Origin: Isoetes taiwanensis
Taxonomy: Eukaryota > Streptophyta > Lycopodiopsida > Isoetales > Isoetaceae
Direction: 5' to 3'
DNA: 64,000 bases
Assembly (NCBI GenBank): GCA_021234155.1
Contig: JAJEKV010000079.1
Location: 5,125,027-5,189,026, forward strand
Made by a program: the position numbers and the translations under genes. How positions within the stretch are numbered: the stretch's first letter is position 1; each line of letters starts with the position of its first letter. The notes beneath the pieces are model-generated. The model had not been told where the DNA came from and made no database searches. It saw only the letters and a list, made by a program, of their open reading frames with translations. Shown one piece after another: positions 32,395-42,947 of this stretch.

Positions 32395-33755
32395 GATGTT
32401 CGCATTCAAGATGCAAAGTACATTGATAATCCTCAAGTTAAGGCTCTTATTGAGGAGCTTAAGAAACAAGAGAAGGCAAAATCAGTAGTAAATTGTGGAT
32501 TCGTTGAGGTAGACAGTGACCCATTTCAGCAAGAAGAAGAGATTGGAGAAGTAAATGCGGTTACAAGATCACAAAATGTAGTGCAAGAACCAAGAGTAGT
32601 GCCAATTGCGGAGAAGACTAAGACCTCTTTTCCAAAGGCTTTGAAGGGACAAGCTTCGAAGGTATCAGCACCTAAGAAGGTGCAATTTAATGTGCTGCCC
32701 ACAGAACAGTTTCAGTCTATAGAAGAGAATCAGCCCATAGTGATGCCTTCTATGGTGGATGAGGAAATTCAAAATGCAGATGATGTGGTCAGCCAAGTTT
32801 TGGCCACTAAAGTTACACTTACTTTGGAGCAATTAATGCATTATTCTCCAAATTTGTTGCAAGAGTTAGGGGGAAGAAAAAATTCAGAAATTTCAGTCCA
32901 ACAAATCATCTCAAATGATACCAATGAGAGTAGAATGGAGCCACCAGCCCGGCAATCCAAGGATCCAGGGCCATTTCTTTGTGATGTGAGTATTCATAGA
33001 TATATCAAAGACGCCAACATAGATACCGGCAGCGGAGTGAATGTAATGCCTTACCATATAATGCTTCAAGTTGGATTGAAAATGATGGAACCGACAACTA
33101 TGATGCTCAAAGCCTTCAATCAAATGAAGGTGCAGCCCATGGGAGTCATACAAAATGTCTTATGCAAGGTCTATGAGGTGGAAGCAATCTTGGAGTTCAT
33201 GGTTTTGAAATTTCCAGAGAGTGTGCATGCTGAAACTTATACTTTGTTGCTGAGTCGTACATGGTTAGATGTCGTACAAACTGAGACTTCATGGAGGAAA
33301 CGCGAAATGAACATCTTTCAAGGAGAACACAAGGTTACTATAGATCATCCTCTGAAATCAGCAAAAGGTACCTTTCTTTGCAATCCTTCTTTGAGCAGCC
33401 CGCAGTTAGAAATCAGCCAAGAGAATGTTATGGTGTCAGGGCAGCAAGGTCTTAGTTGTTTTCATGTCTTGGAAGTGGGTGACAAGGAAGATAAGACTTT
33501 GTATAAGTGGTTAAAAGGTACCCAAATTTCAGAAATATGTCATTTACAGCAGGAAGTTGCAGATAAGTATATCCAAAGACTTAAAAGTATTGGTGAAGAT
33601 GAGTTACAAGAGACTCTTGTGAACATGCAGGAGGAGTGCATTCAAAGACCCATTGGTGAGACTTTATTTCAGCAAGGTATTAATCAAGATCAAGTAGAAA
33701 TGTTGATTTTGACATCAAGCATGGATGGAATAAACAGAAATCAGCCCACTATGGA
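32395..33755 (+). CDS. Ty3 protease region
   Basis: The frame open to 33,810 contains NIDTGSGVNVMPYHIMLQVG at about 33,018-33,075: the Asp-Thr-Gly of a retropepsin followed by the NVMP block shared with plant Ty3 proteases. LLLSRTWLDVV near 33,245 corresponds to the second hydrophobic-LGRPWL motif with Gly replaced by Ser. Upstream is a hydrophilic linker with VPIAEKTKTSF and QFNVLPTEQF. Retropepsins act as homodimers to cut Gag-Pol. The frame is open for over 400 codons, the longest in the window. It changes frame just before the extra RNase H. Confidence 0.82.
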
Positions 33756-34185
33756 AGGACAATGTATTTTGATGGTGCATTCTCTAAACTCAAGAATTAT
33801 GGAGGTGTAGGAGTATTTGTATATGGGCATAAGAAGAAGATTGTTACATTGAGTATGCCATGCATTGCAAGCAGTAATAATGAGGCTGAATATCATGCAC
33901 TTATTCAAGGGATGACTTTGGCAAAGAAGAAGCATGTTGGTTGTTTGACTATATTTGGAGACTCTTTGTTGGTGTGTCAACAACTTAAGGATCAATTTCA
34001 GGTTTTAAGTGCTAATTTGAGAAGCTTACATCAACAAGCCATGGATTTGAAGGCATATTTTCAGCAAAGGTATTGTGGTACATGTTCCAAGAGAACAAAA
34101 CAAAGGTGGCGGATGCTTTAACACAATCGCAATGGTGCAAGCAGCTTGGTGGCATGCGCACATTCTGGAGGATGAGGTAAATCAG
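33756..34185 (+). pseudogene. Extra RNase H domain located before the reverse transcriptase
   Basis: The open segment 33,762-34,121 begins MYFDGAFSKLKNYGGVGVFV (strand 1 with the first catalytic Asp). It continues SNNEAEYHALIQGM (helix A with catalytic Glu), TIFGDSLLVCQQLKDQF (second Asp), then after a frameshift HVPREQNK and, one base later, VADALTQSQW (fourth Asp). This is the plant RVT_3-type (archaeal-like) RNase H, about 140 residues. It would remove RNA from the RNA-DNA hybrid. All four acidic residues are present, whereas the native RNase H at 35.3-35.7 kb has lost its first Asp. The frameshifts near 34,073 and 34,100 separate the last part. Confidence 0.85.
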
Positions 34186-34193
34186 ATCAGTCC

Positions 34194-34400
34194 ATGTTCC
34201 CCACAGTCATCACATTCATTACAGTCATCACATCCACCACATCCATTACAGTCACCACAGTCATCACACGCACCACATTCATCACACTCACCACATTCAC
34301 CACCGCCACCACATTCATCACAACCACCACACTCACCACCAAATACCACATTCACCACATTCATCACAATCACCACATTCCCACCAAGAACATCAATATT
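34194..34400 (+). repeat. CAC/TCATCACA-rich minisatellite between RNase H and RT
   Basis: About 200 bp of imperfect 9-bp units (TCATCACAT, CCACCACAT, CAGTCACCA). One plus frame reads Ser-Pro-His-rich protein (SSHSPHSPPPPHSS). The element's LTRs carry similar CACCACTCA runs. The Cys-rich minus frame here is only a shadow. Confidence 0.85.
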
Positions 34401-34599
34401 TCTCAAGGAAATCAAGAAGAATTGGTTACTATTAGAGGTACTCAAGAGGAGGAACGGATTTGATATCTTTGTTAAGAGAATTCAGTGGATGTTTTGGCAA
34501 GAAATTACGAAGAATTGAAAGGCATTCCACCGAGGTTGTGGTTCATACTATTGATTTAAAACAAGGATCAAAACCAAATTCAACAAGCTCAAAGGAGAA

Positions 34600-35307
34600 T
34601 GAGTCCAAAGAATAGAGGAGCAAGTAAAGGTTGAAGTCATGAAGCTTTTGGAGGCGGGATTTATTGTACCAGTGCCAAATTCAGATTGGATCAGTTCTAT
34701 TGTACCAGTGAGAAAGCCAAATAACTCAATCCGAGTATGCATTGATTACAGGAATCTCAACAAAGCTACCAAAAGAGATCATTTTCCTACACCATTCATA
34801 GACACCTTGTTGGATATTGTTGCAGGAAATCAGGCCTATTCTTTCTTGGATGGTTACTCAGGATATAATCAGATCCAAATCTATCCACCACATCAAGCAT
34901 TGACGGCTTTTCGAACACCTTTTGGCATTTATGCTTATAAGGTATTACCTTTTGGCCTTGAAAATGCTCCAGCCACATTTCAGCGAGCTATGACATATGC
35001 TTTTCATGACATTTTAGACTGTTTGAGAATCTTTATAGATGACCTAACAGTGTTTTCGAATCCAAGAAGGGATCACTTGGATCACCTCAGAAAAGTTCTT
35101 GAAAGATGCCGATTGTATGGCATAAGTTTGAATCCTGCTAACTGTACTTTCTTCACTAGAGGAGGAAAACTATTGGGCAATTATGTTTCAGAAAAGGGAT
35201 TAAAAGGGGATCATGGTAAGATTGCAGCCTTGGAGAAGGTCAAACCACCTACAAATGTATCACAAGTGAGAAGCTTATATGGCCAACTCAGTTTTAGTAG
35301 GAGGTAA
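34600..35307 (+). CDS. Ty3 reverse transcriptase
   Basis: The open segment 34,639-35,307 covers most of the RT. Fingers: LLEAGFIVPVPNSDWISSIV, then VCIDYRNLNKATKRDHFP. Palm: FLDGYSGYNQIQI with the first catalytic Asp (about residue 71), FGLENAPATFQRAM, and IFIDDLTVFS with the Asp pair in place of YIDD. Thumb/connection: LNPANCTFFTRGGKLLGNYV, SQVRSLYGQLSF. All catalytic residues are present in one frame. The sequence continues into the native RNase H after a stop at 35,305. The RT is of the Ty3/Metaviridae type; VCIDYRNLNKAT and the lack of a chromodomain downstream fit the non-chromovirus branch. Confidence 0.93.
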
Positions 35308-35890
35308 TTGCACAATTTTGCTAAAGTAACCCAGCCACTTGTGGATTGTATGAAGCAAAGGCAGACTTTTAGATGGAAGGAGGATGCTCAAGAAGCATTT
35401 GAATGATGCCTTGGACAATTGAAAGAGAGAACTTTACTGATTCCTCTAAGAATGAGTGAGCCATTTCATTTATTCTTTACAGTTTGGGAGCAAGCTTTGG
35501 CTGTCACACTATGTCAGAAAAATTAGCAAAAGCATTATGATGTGAATTACTATGCTAGCAGGTTGTTAACTCCATAAGAGCAGAAATGAACTCATGTGGA
35601 GCATCTTGGGTTGGCATTGAAGTGGGCCTTGAATAAATTTAGACATTATCTTCTTCCTTCACGAATTTAGCAAATGTACAGTATGTCTACATTCATATGG
35701 ATGTGAACCTATTGCCATGCATTTACAACAAGACTGTCCAAGATCCTAAGTTTACAAGATGGGCTCTTATCATACAAGAATTTGAGTTGAAGTATGTTAA
35801 GATGGATCAAGGAGCTTATAATCCAACTTTCTATTTGAGTAGTGGTGCTGAAATAGAAGAGAAACAGACCAGCAAGTAGCATTTCAGGAT
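35308..35890 (+). pseudogene. Native Ty3 RNase H, catalytic Asp lost
   Basis: Directly after the RT the plus strand reads FRWKEDAQEAFE, a stop, LKERTLLIPL, PFHLFFTVWEQALAVTL, NYYASRLLTP, HVEHLGLALKWALNKFRHYL. This is the usual Ty3 RT-RNase H, but the T-D-A-S motif carrying the first catalytic Asp is TVWE here, and the E-K-E helix is VEH. Four or more stops are present. It may have become a structural tether while the upstream RNase H does the chemistry, as proposed for retroviral connection domains; that is an inference. Confidence 0.75.
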
Positions 35891-35916
35891 AATGTTTACA
35901 GGGGTTCATTGAGACC

Positions 35917-37194
35917 GTGGATCTTTGGTATGCCAATATATACAGGTATTTACAAGATCAGACTTATTCTTCATCATTTTCAAAGCAACAAAAGCATGCT
36001 CTTAGAGTACAAGCAGCTGGTTATGTGGTGCATGAGGCCATTCTTTATAAGAGGACTATGGAAGGGCTCTTATTAAGGTGTGTTGCTGGTCAGCAAACTC
36101 ATGATTTGTTGCAGCAAGCACATGATTGTCAGGGGCATTTTGCAGCCAAAACCACAGCTAGGAAGATCCTTCATTGGGGATATTATTGGCCAACTCTTTA
36201 CAAGGATACTAGAGACTTTGTTAGCAAATGTGAGAAGTGTCAAAGGCATAAACAATTGACAGGCCACAATAATATGCTATTCCATCCTATTTTGAGCGTT
36301 GGTCCGTTTCATATGTGGGGATTGGATTACATTGGGCCTATCAATCCTCCATCTTCCAAAGGTCATAAGTATATCTTGGCAGCCACATGTATGTTTACGA
36401 AGTGGGTAGAAGCAATTCCAGCAAAGCATGCTACAGAAAATACCACAGTAAGCTTTCTTTATCACAATTTGATTTCTCGGTTTGGTGTTCCAACCATTCT
36501 TTTGTCGGATCGGGGAACTCATTTCATGGGGAAAGTAGTAGCTCAGTTAACAGAAAAGATTGGTGTTTAACATGTACAAGCTTCTGCTTATTATCCACAA
36601 GGAAATGGGCAAGCTGAGTCTACTAACAAAATTTTGAAAGCTATCTTGGCCAAAACAGTGAAGGATAATCAAAGAAATTGGCATGAAGCCTTGACAGGTG
36701 CCTTATGGAATTTCAGATGTACTTACAAGTTGGCGACAGCATTTACACCATTTGAATTGGTTTATGGAGTGCAGACTGTGATGCCTATTCATTTGGACAT
36801 TCCTTTGTGTTCATTTGTGAAGCTACCTTATTATGAGAATTTAGAAGAAGTTCCAACTCCAAATCAAGTGCATAATAGGATGGACGATTTGTTGCAATTG
36901 CAAGAGATGAGACAAGAAGCAGCAGACTTCAATATGAGGCATAAACAGAAAGTAAAGCTTATCAAAGATAAGTTACAAGTTGTCAATCCATTTGAGGAAG
37001 GGCAATTGGTGTTGTGCAGGACCACTAAGCAGCATGTATCTAAATTTCAAAGCCCATGGGAAGGCCCATTTCTGATTGATAAAGAGGTACCAGGTGGGGC
37101 TTTCTACTTGATGACTCCAGAAGGGGAATTGTTGCCTAATCCCAGAAATGGCAAGGATCTCAGGCCTTATTTTGAAAGAGAAGTGCTATTCTAA
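35917..37194 (+). pseudogene. Ty3 integrase, one in-frame stop
   Basis: The zinc-binding domain reads LLQQAHDCQGHFAAKTTARK, then YYWPTLYKDT, CEKCQRHK (H2C2). The core has MWGLDYIGPI (first Asp), FTKWVEAIPAKHA, ISRFGVPTILLSDRGTHFMG (second Asp), TAA at 36,568-36,570, then AYYPQGNGQAESTNKILKA (Glu). The C-terminal part from 36,634 reads WHEALTGALWNFRCTYK, TPFELVYG, and ends with PWEGPFLI and LRPYFEREVLF. There is no chromodomain. Apart from the single TAA the frame is open for over 420 codons, the best preserved domain in the element. With the stop it could not make a complete enzyme. Confidence 0.9.
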
Positions 37195-37610
37195 GGGATT
37201 CAGATTTGGTATAGCTCCAATTACAGAGAATTTGTGGAGAACTTTTGGGTTACAGCAGGTCATTTTTCTGTGAAACCAGATGGTGAGAGTTCCATAATAC
37301 ACAATCTATCCTACATCAAAAGATGTGTTTCGGCGATATGAATCCAACGAGCTATGGTGCAGGTCAAACGGAGGTCTGGAACTCAAGATATCAGCTTTCA
37401 AAGTTTGCCACAGTTATAGAGACTCTGTTTCGTCACTGTCATTTTGGACCAGTTTGTTTGTATCAGTCATTTGGATTTGAGGAGGGTAATTTTCTTTCTA
37501 CACATACATGTAAATGTGTCTTTTGGGGACATGTCCCAAGGACCATATTAGTATGTTTTGTTGTGGGTTCTCCGCCACGGAGTGGCACATTTTCCCACTG
37601 TGGTCGTCAC
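37195..37610 (+). other. Non-coding tail before the 3' LTR
   Basis: Nothing coding. I could not find a convincing purine tract directly before the 3' LTR; the nearest purine-rich piece is TTTTGGGGA at about 37,523. Confidence 0.4.
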
Positions 37611-37970
37611 TGTTGGGGTGGTCACCACTCACCACACTCGTCACCACACACCATAGTCACCACTTACCACTCACCGCACTCACCACTATTGAGGTGGTAT
37701 AGGAGATTGTATATCGTATATGGAGGGATATACGCACATGCACGCGTGCAGGATATTTGCACGTATGCATTGTGGAGGCATTATCATCACTGTATTATCT
37801 GAGCAGAGAGAGAAGAACAGAGAGAGGGTGTATTGGGAGAGAGCGTTTTGCTTGATCTAGTTATGGACATGATGAATCTTTGTGTTGTGCATTGCCATTG
37901 ATCTGATAGATTGAGCTTGAATTGTTGGGTTTTTCATCCTTCTTGCAAGGTTAGAGTTCGTGCTCTAACA
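37611..37970 (+). repeat. 3' LTR of the Ty3 element
   Basis: 360 bp; matches 30,550-30,897 with an extra CACTCGTCACC piece and scattered changes. Confidence 0.93.
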
Positions 37971-39910
37971 AATGTGGTTGATGACATGGCCAAGAAACAT
38001 GATAGATAAAGTGGAATCGCCAACCGAAAAAGAAAGAAAAAAGAGGTGTAAGCTAGCTTAGATAAAAAGAAATGACAATGGAACTACAAAAAAGAAAAAA
38101 AAAAATGATGCTAATGACGGGCAACTAAAACCCACTAGAGAAATATGCTAGCAGAAGAGATGAACATAAAACAAATGATGGCATGTCAAAGAAAACAATG
38201 ACAACAACAATGTCCAAAGCATAGTAGAACCATAGGGCAACATGGGCTCATGAATATACTAATATAAAGTTGAAAGGCTAATCTAAAAATCCGTTTGTAA
38301 GTTTGATTCCAGAGCAATGATATATAGGTACTGATAGCAAAGCAAAATGCAAGGTGGATGTAAACATGGCCTAACAAAATGATGAGTCAAAGGTAAAACT
38401 CAGCTATTGTGATGAGTAATAATTCTATACATTGAGAATGCTGAAAATCCAATGATCCCAAGATGAAATACAGATAATCAACAATACGAAACCTAAGAAA
38501 CACCAAGCAAGACAAGGTTGCTGGCACACATTCACAAAAATAAAACATTCAATTTGGTTTAGGCCAAAATAGGAATACCAAAGGATCATGGGACTAAGAG
38601 AAAAGAGACTATAAAGCTGAAATCTCCAATGTCAATACCCCATGTATGAATTTATTCATTGACTGCATAAAGAAATAGGTTTCAAACATCTATAGGTGAA
38701 AAGAGTACAACTTAGATTGAGCCAAGTCCAAACAACCAAAGAACCATAATGTGTCGGTCATAGATAAATAAAAGATGATCTGAATCACTTCAAAATTACA
38801 AATATCACCAATGCCAAATGCATAGACACAAAATAGATCAAAAAAGTTGTTCAACCCTTCCTCACCATCAATGTCTGTAAAGGGAAAGAATCCTAGAATA
38901 ACTCAGGGAAATGTCAATTAAAAGCGCGTGAATGTTGCCAAAAACTAAAGCAGAAGACATGGATGACTTAAAGTCTTTAATTATTAACCCAATCAAGAAA
39001 TAGGCCAAGCCAAACTAGTTAATAATCTGCAAAGAACACATCCATTTAACCTAATTACCAATAATGAAGCCTACTAGATTCCTAAATGATTAACAATTGG
39101 CAATTAATTTATTACTATTCAAATTATTGCTTCAAACGACCAATGCATGATTTGGATTTGGACAAAAACAAATGAACCATAATTCAAATTAACCAAAAAA
39201 TTAGGAATCATTGTTGTATGCATCAGATGTACAAGCAAACTTGCAATCCATAATTACTTAATTAGCCTCAAATGGGTATTCTTGTCAACTTTCTTCTTGG
39301 TTGCTCCTTCTTCTCTTTCTTGAGAACCATGCTTCCAAAAGGTGGTGTTGCAGCCGGGAAACTCTACTCGCCTTCTATAAAATCATTAACCCTATTTGTG
39401 GGGGATATAACATGCATGTACAACAACAAAATGTTGCCTACTACTTGTCTTTGCAACCATTAAATAATGCTCAATGTCCCATTGGAATTGCATGCTAGAA
39501 AAGGGACCAAACGGGGGATCTTGAATTTGTAGGAGCGGAAGCCTTTGGATTTTCAACAGAGCAGATAATTCAGTCTCTCTTTTTCTTCCCTCCCTTTTGC
39601 TCTAACCTAAACCTCACCCAAACTAAAATAAGCAACAACGCTGCTCTAAGCTTACATGCTCCACCACCGAATCGAGCACCTCAGCCTTCATGCTTGCTCG
39701 GACCGAGTAATTCTTATGATTTTTGCTCTATTCCTTAAATTTGGGACAGGCGACGTGGCAGCATGAAAATACACCACCCAACAAAAAAATGACCCTATTA
39801 TGATATTGTGTCCATATTATGATGTACTTGTCTACAGAGAGAAAATGCTTGAAATTGCTTAAAAATAATCTTTGAGACAATCCAAACAAATCCTGAAGTC
39901 ATCATGTTCA
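37971..39910. other. AT-rich spacer
   Basis: No gene, repeat or RNA recognised. An A-rich run near 38,090 and several short open segments are not convincing. Confidence 0.4.
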
Positions 39911-39914
39911 ACTA

Positions 39915-40724
39915 ATATGCTTTGGCTGGAAGCATTTTTGCCATGTTAGGATGCATGTGGATCACATAAATCTTTGATCCCAATTCAAGCATTTCAGATA
40001 ATGCGTCAACAATATTGTTAGAAGTAAAAGAAGAATCAGGTGCTGCTCGAAAGACAATAGTTATCCCAAGCCCTTGAAGAGTATCTGCAAGTGCATTGAT
40101 GCCATTCACTCCAAAATCATCGTCAACATATATGGCCACAACTTCCCGCCAACCAAACGATGCAATGACACTCCCAATACCTTCCATCCGAGAACTATCA
40201 CTCAGGCAACTCAAGAAAGAAATATAGATATCGATGCTCGCAAGACTTGGGTCCGCTGCGTAAAAATGATACAAGAGGTATTTACGTAGTCAAGCTGCCA
40301 TGTGTGATACAAAGTGAGACACTACGTAAGTTTGTGGCCTTATCACGGGCCACCACTTTTCCCAATCATTTCCATGGTCAGATGCGTGAAGAAACATTAC
40401 ATATGCAAACTCTTCAAAATGAAGCTATACAAAGTAAAGAACAATACACTGCAAAGAAAAGAAAACTTATAATGCATCATGATACATGCAGCTGCACCTT
40501 GGAAGACAGAGTAGTTCACATCAAAAGCAATGAGATCCAATTGGATGCCATTAAGCAGACTGGCATCCCTGCTTTATATCTTCAAGTGCAAGCTTCATAG
40601 CCGAAAGTGCAATCATACCAATGCTCGTATTCAAGGCTAAGAGAGTGCCAATTTTCACACTAACTGAGTAAGCTACATAAGCTTGCAAGCACATTAAGAA
40701 CAATATGATTAATATAGTCGCCAT
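39915..40724 (-). pseudogene. Glutamate receptor-like (GLR) ligand-binding region, N-terminal fragment
   Basis: The minus strand from ATG at 40,724 reads a hydrophobic signal-like start (MATILIILFLMCLQAYVAYS) then VKIGTLLALNTSIGMIA and ALEDIK. After one extra G it continues DASLLNGIQLDLIAFDVNYS to about 40,467. A second piece (about 40,345-39,915) reads GPQTYVVSHFVSHMA, a stop, YAADPSLASID, FGWREVVAIYVDDDFGVNGI and IYVIHMHPNMAKML, ending at TAG. These are successive blocks of the amino-terminal ligand-binding domain of plant GLR channels (IGPQ-SHxxSH, AATDPxLS, GWRExxxIYxDDDxGxNG, VxVxHxxP). A probable intron separates the pieces. The transmembrane pore and second ligand domain are missing, with a frameshift and stops: a truncated pseudogene. 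Confidence 0.8.
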
Positions 40725-42947
40725 ATTGGAGATTGTTTTTCCAATGATATTCAAGATGGCACTTAGAAGACTTCTGCTGCAATCTGCATATTTGCTATAA
40801 CAACTTCTCTTTTGACTTACCCATGTTTCTACAACAAACAACCAACAATACTTGGACTAGGTTCCTCATCTGTTAACGCTAAAGTGAACAATAAGCTGCC
40901 TGAAAACAAGGATATTACACTATAGATGTCTGAGTCTTTCAAAGAAAGCCAGTGGATACATCTTCCAAACGCACTCAAAATAAATATCATCCCAACCAGA
41001 TACACCACATTTTAAATGAGCATAACAAAGAAACCACAAAATACAGTCCATAACCAGCCAGTTATGAATCTCCAAATATCCTCTTTGCTTCTCCATTTCT
41101 CACCAAGCAAATTTCCATCTCATAGAGGGAAGAGCAAAAGTGAACATTGACAACCGGCATTAGGACGAAGTCACATTCGAGATGTTTTCCACGAAACTAT
41201 GCATATCTCACCCATGCCTCTTATCAATTTGTCTGCTTCAAAATTCACAACATAAGAAACAAAGATGCATCAACAGGAAGTCCAGAGGCACATCAACCAT
41301 TCATGTCTTTACACATTTGTCATATTACAGTTCTACTGACAAAAGCCATGTTCTATCAATGGCTATAAACACTTGGGATTAGAGTTGTAGGATCATGCTT
41401 ACGCACAAACAATGAAAATAATTAAAAACTAGGAATTGCAATTTACGCTTGTTTAGCTAAACTTTCTTCAATTAAAGGTCACATCCTAGTTATTATCACT
41501 AAAATATTATCCCAACCACGCTATTCCCAAGTCAACTTTAAATATTGCGTAGGAAAACCCAAAATATTCTTTCAAATTTTGCCAAATTGCACATTTAACA
41601 ATTCGTGATTTGCCCATTTGCGGTTTCTTAGAGGTTATTGGCCTCGATTGATATAATACTACAAATTCAAGTATGACTGTCTAGCTCTAATGATTAATGT
41701 TAGAAAAATGTGTCATATACAAATCAACTCCGTTCAATGCAAATCCAGAATTTGTTGAAAGAGCAGGGTCAATTTCCTTATAGATGTGGGCTATGGAGAA
41801 GCAAACAGCAGAAGGGAAAGATTACTTACAATAAACAAAGAATTGAATTCGCCGGAGCTAGCAGAGCAGCCGCAAAGCCTGACCGATTCAGAGGAGACTC
41901 CAATTTGTACTTTCTGTAGATATATTTCCAAGCCAAGCCGTGTCGAGCGGGGCACAACAGGTCACATTTGTCAGAAACAAAGATACCGGATTGGCAGAGT
42001 CCATATCCAAGAGGTCATGGTGGAGACTCAAACAATCTCTACCGTCGGAGACATCCCAAACAAGTCTTTGCCGTCTAAAAGTCACTGAGCACACGAAAAC
42101 CCTAAAAAATCCCAGGCAATCGCAACCGCGTGTATAGAATTCTATGGCATATTATACTCAGAACAAATCGAGGCCTTCTATACGTCACTCCACCCTCTAA
42201 CAAGAGGGTTGGCCCCTACAGGCAACCCAAAAAGAATAACAACTTGTTCAAAAATATGTACCCTAAATGACGGGGATATGACCTTGAGAATCGAAGAAAT
42301 AGTCTTAATTCCTCACACAACGAAAGGGTTTGCCCAAGTAATACTTGTCTGCGATCTAACAACAGGCTAACTCAATGGTCACGACACGTCAAAAGCAGAT
42401 AATACACAAAGCAGGGAAAAAAGGACAAATAGTTCAGAAATACTGTGTACCCACTTAAATGACTTGGATATGACCTGAGAATCAAAAGAATTTTCAAACA
42501 CCGATTTGTTCCGTCGTGCAACCCAAAAACGCAAAGAACGTTGTTAAAAGAAAATGCCTCGTATTTTTTGCGTTGGGTTATCAGCCTAGTTTCTACTTTG
42601 CTGCCCCCCCCCCTGCTGGATGATGACATCTCCACCGTTGATGGCTTTTTTGAAGCCAGATCCACCGTCAGATGGGATAGGGGGGCCGTAAACTAGAAGT
42701 GTCCATAATCTTTTAGGTGTATGGCCTCAAAGATCCGGCCTTCAGCAGAGGAAGAGCAAAGGTATTGGATTTCTCTAGCCGCTCATTGATTGCTTTATTT
42801 TTCAATTTCTATAAGTTGTTCTTGACCATTCTGATGAAGGGCAATGATATAACTTTCTGCATGTTTGTGAAGTTGTTCAGTTACATGATAGTCTATATGT
42901 TTAAATTTTAGATGATCTTATTGTTGTCATGAGATATAGAAGCGAAG
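40725..42947. other. Spacer between GLR fragment and aldo-keto reductase
   Basis: No gene recognised. It should contain the upstream region of the aldo-keto reductase, but I could not identify a promoter element. A run of 10 C near 42,604-42,613 is the only low-complexity mark. Confidence 0.4.

Larger units (their letters stand above)
30550..37970 (+). mobile_element. Ty3-type LTR retrotransposon with an extra RNase H before the RT
   Basis: LTRs 30,550-30,897 and 37,611-37,970 start TGTTGGGG and end CTCTAACA. Inside, the order is gag, protease, extra RNase H, a CAC-rich repeat, reverse transcriptase, native RNase H, integrase without chromodomain, and a non-coding tail of about 400 bp. This suits the non-chromovirus (Tat-like) branch, but the extra RNase H stands before the RT. 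Several stops and frameshifts interrupt the frames. No 5-bp target duplication is visible (GTCGT on the left, AATGT on the right). Confidence 0.92.

Noticed and set aside
34182-34445. Cysteine-rich minus-strand open frame that resembles a secreted Cys-rich peptide
   Set aside because: It is the reverse of the CAC-rich minisatellite; the Cys/Gly/Asp pattern follows the 9-bp repeat, not a gene.
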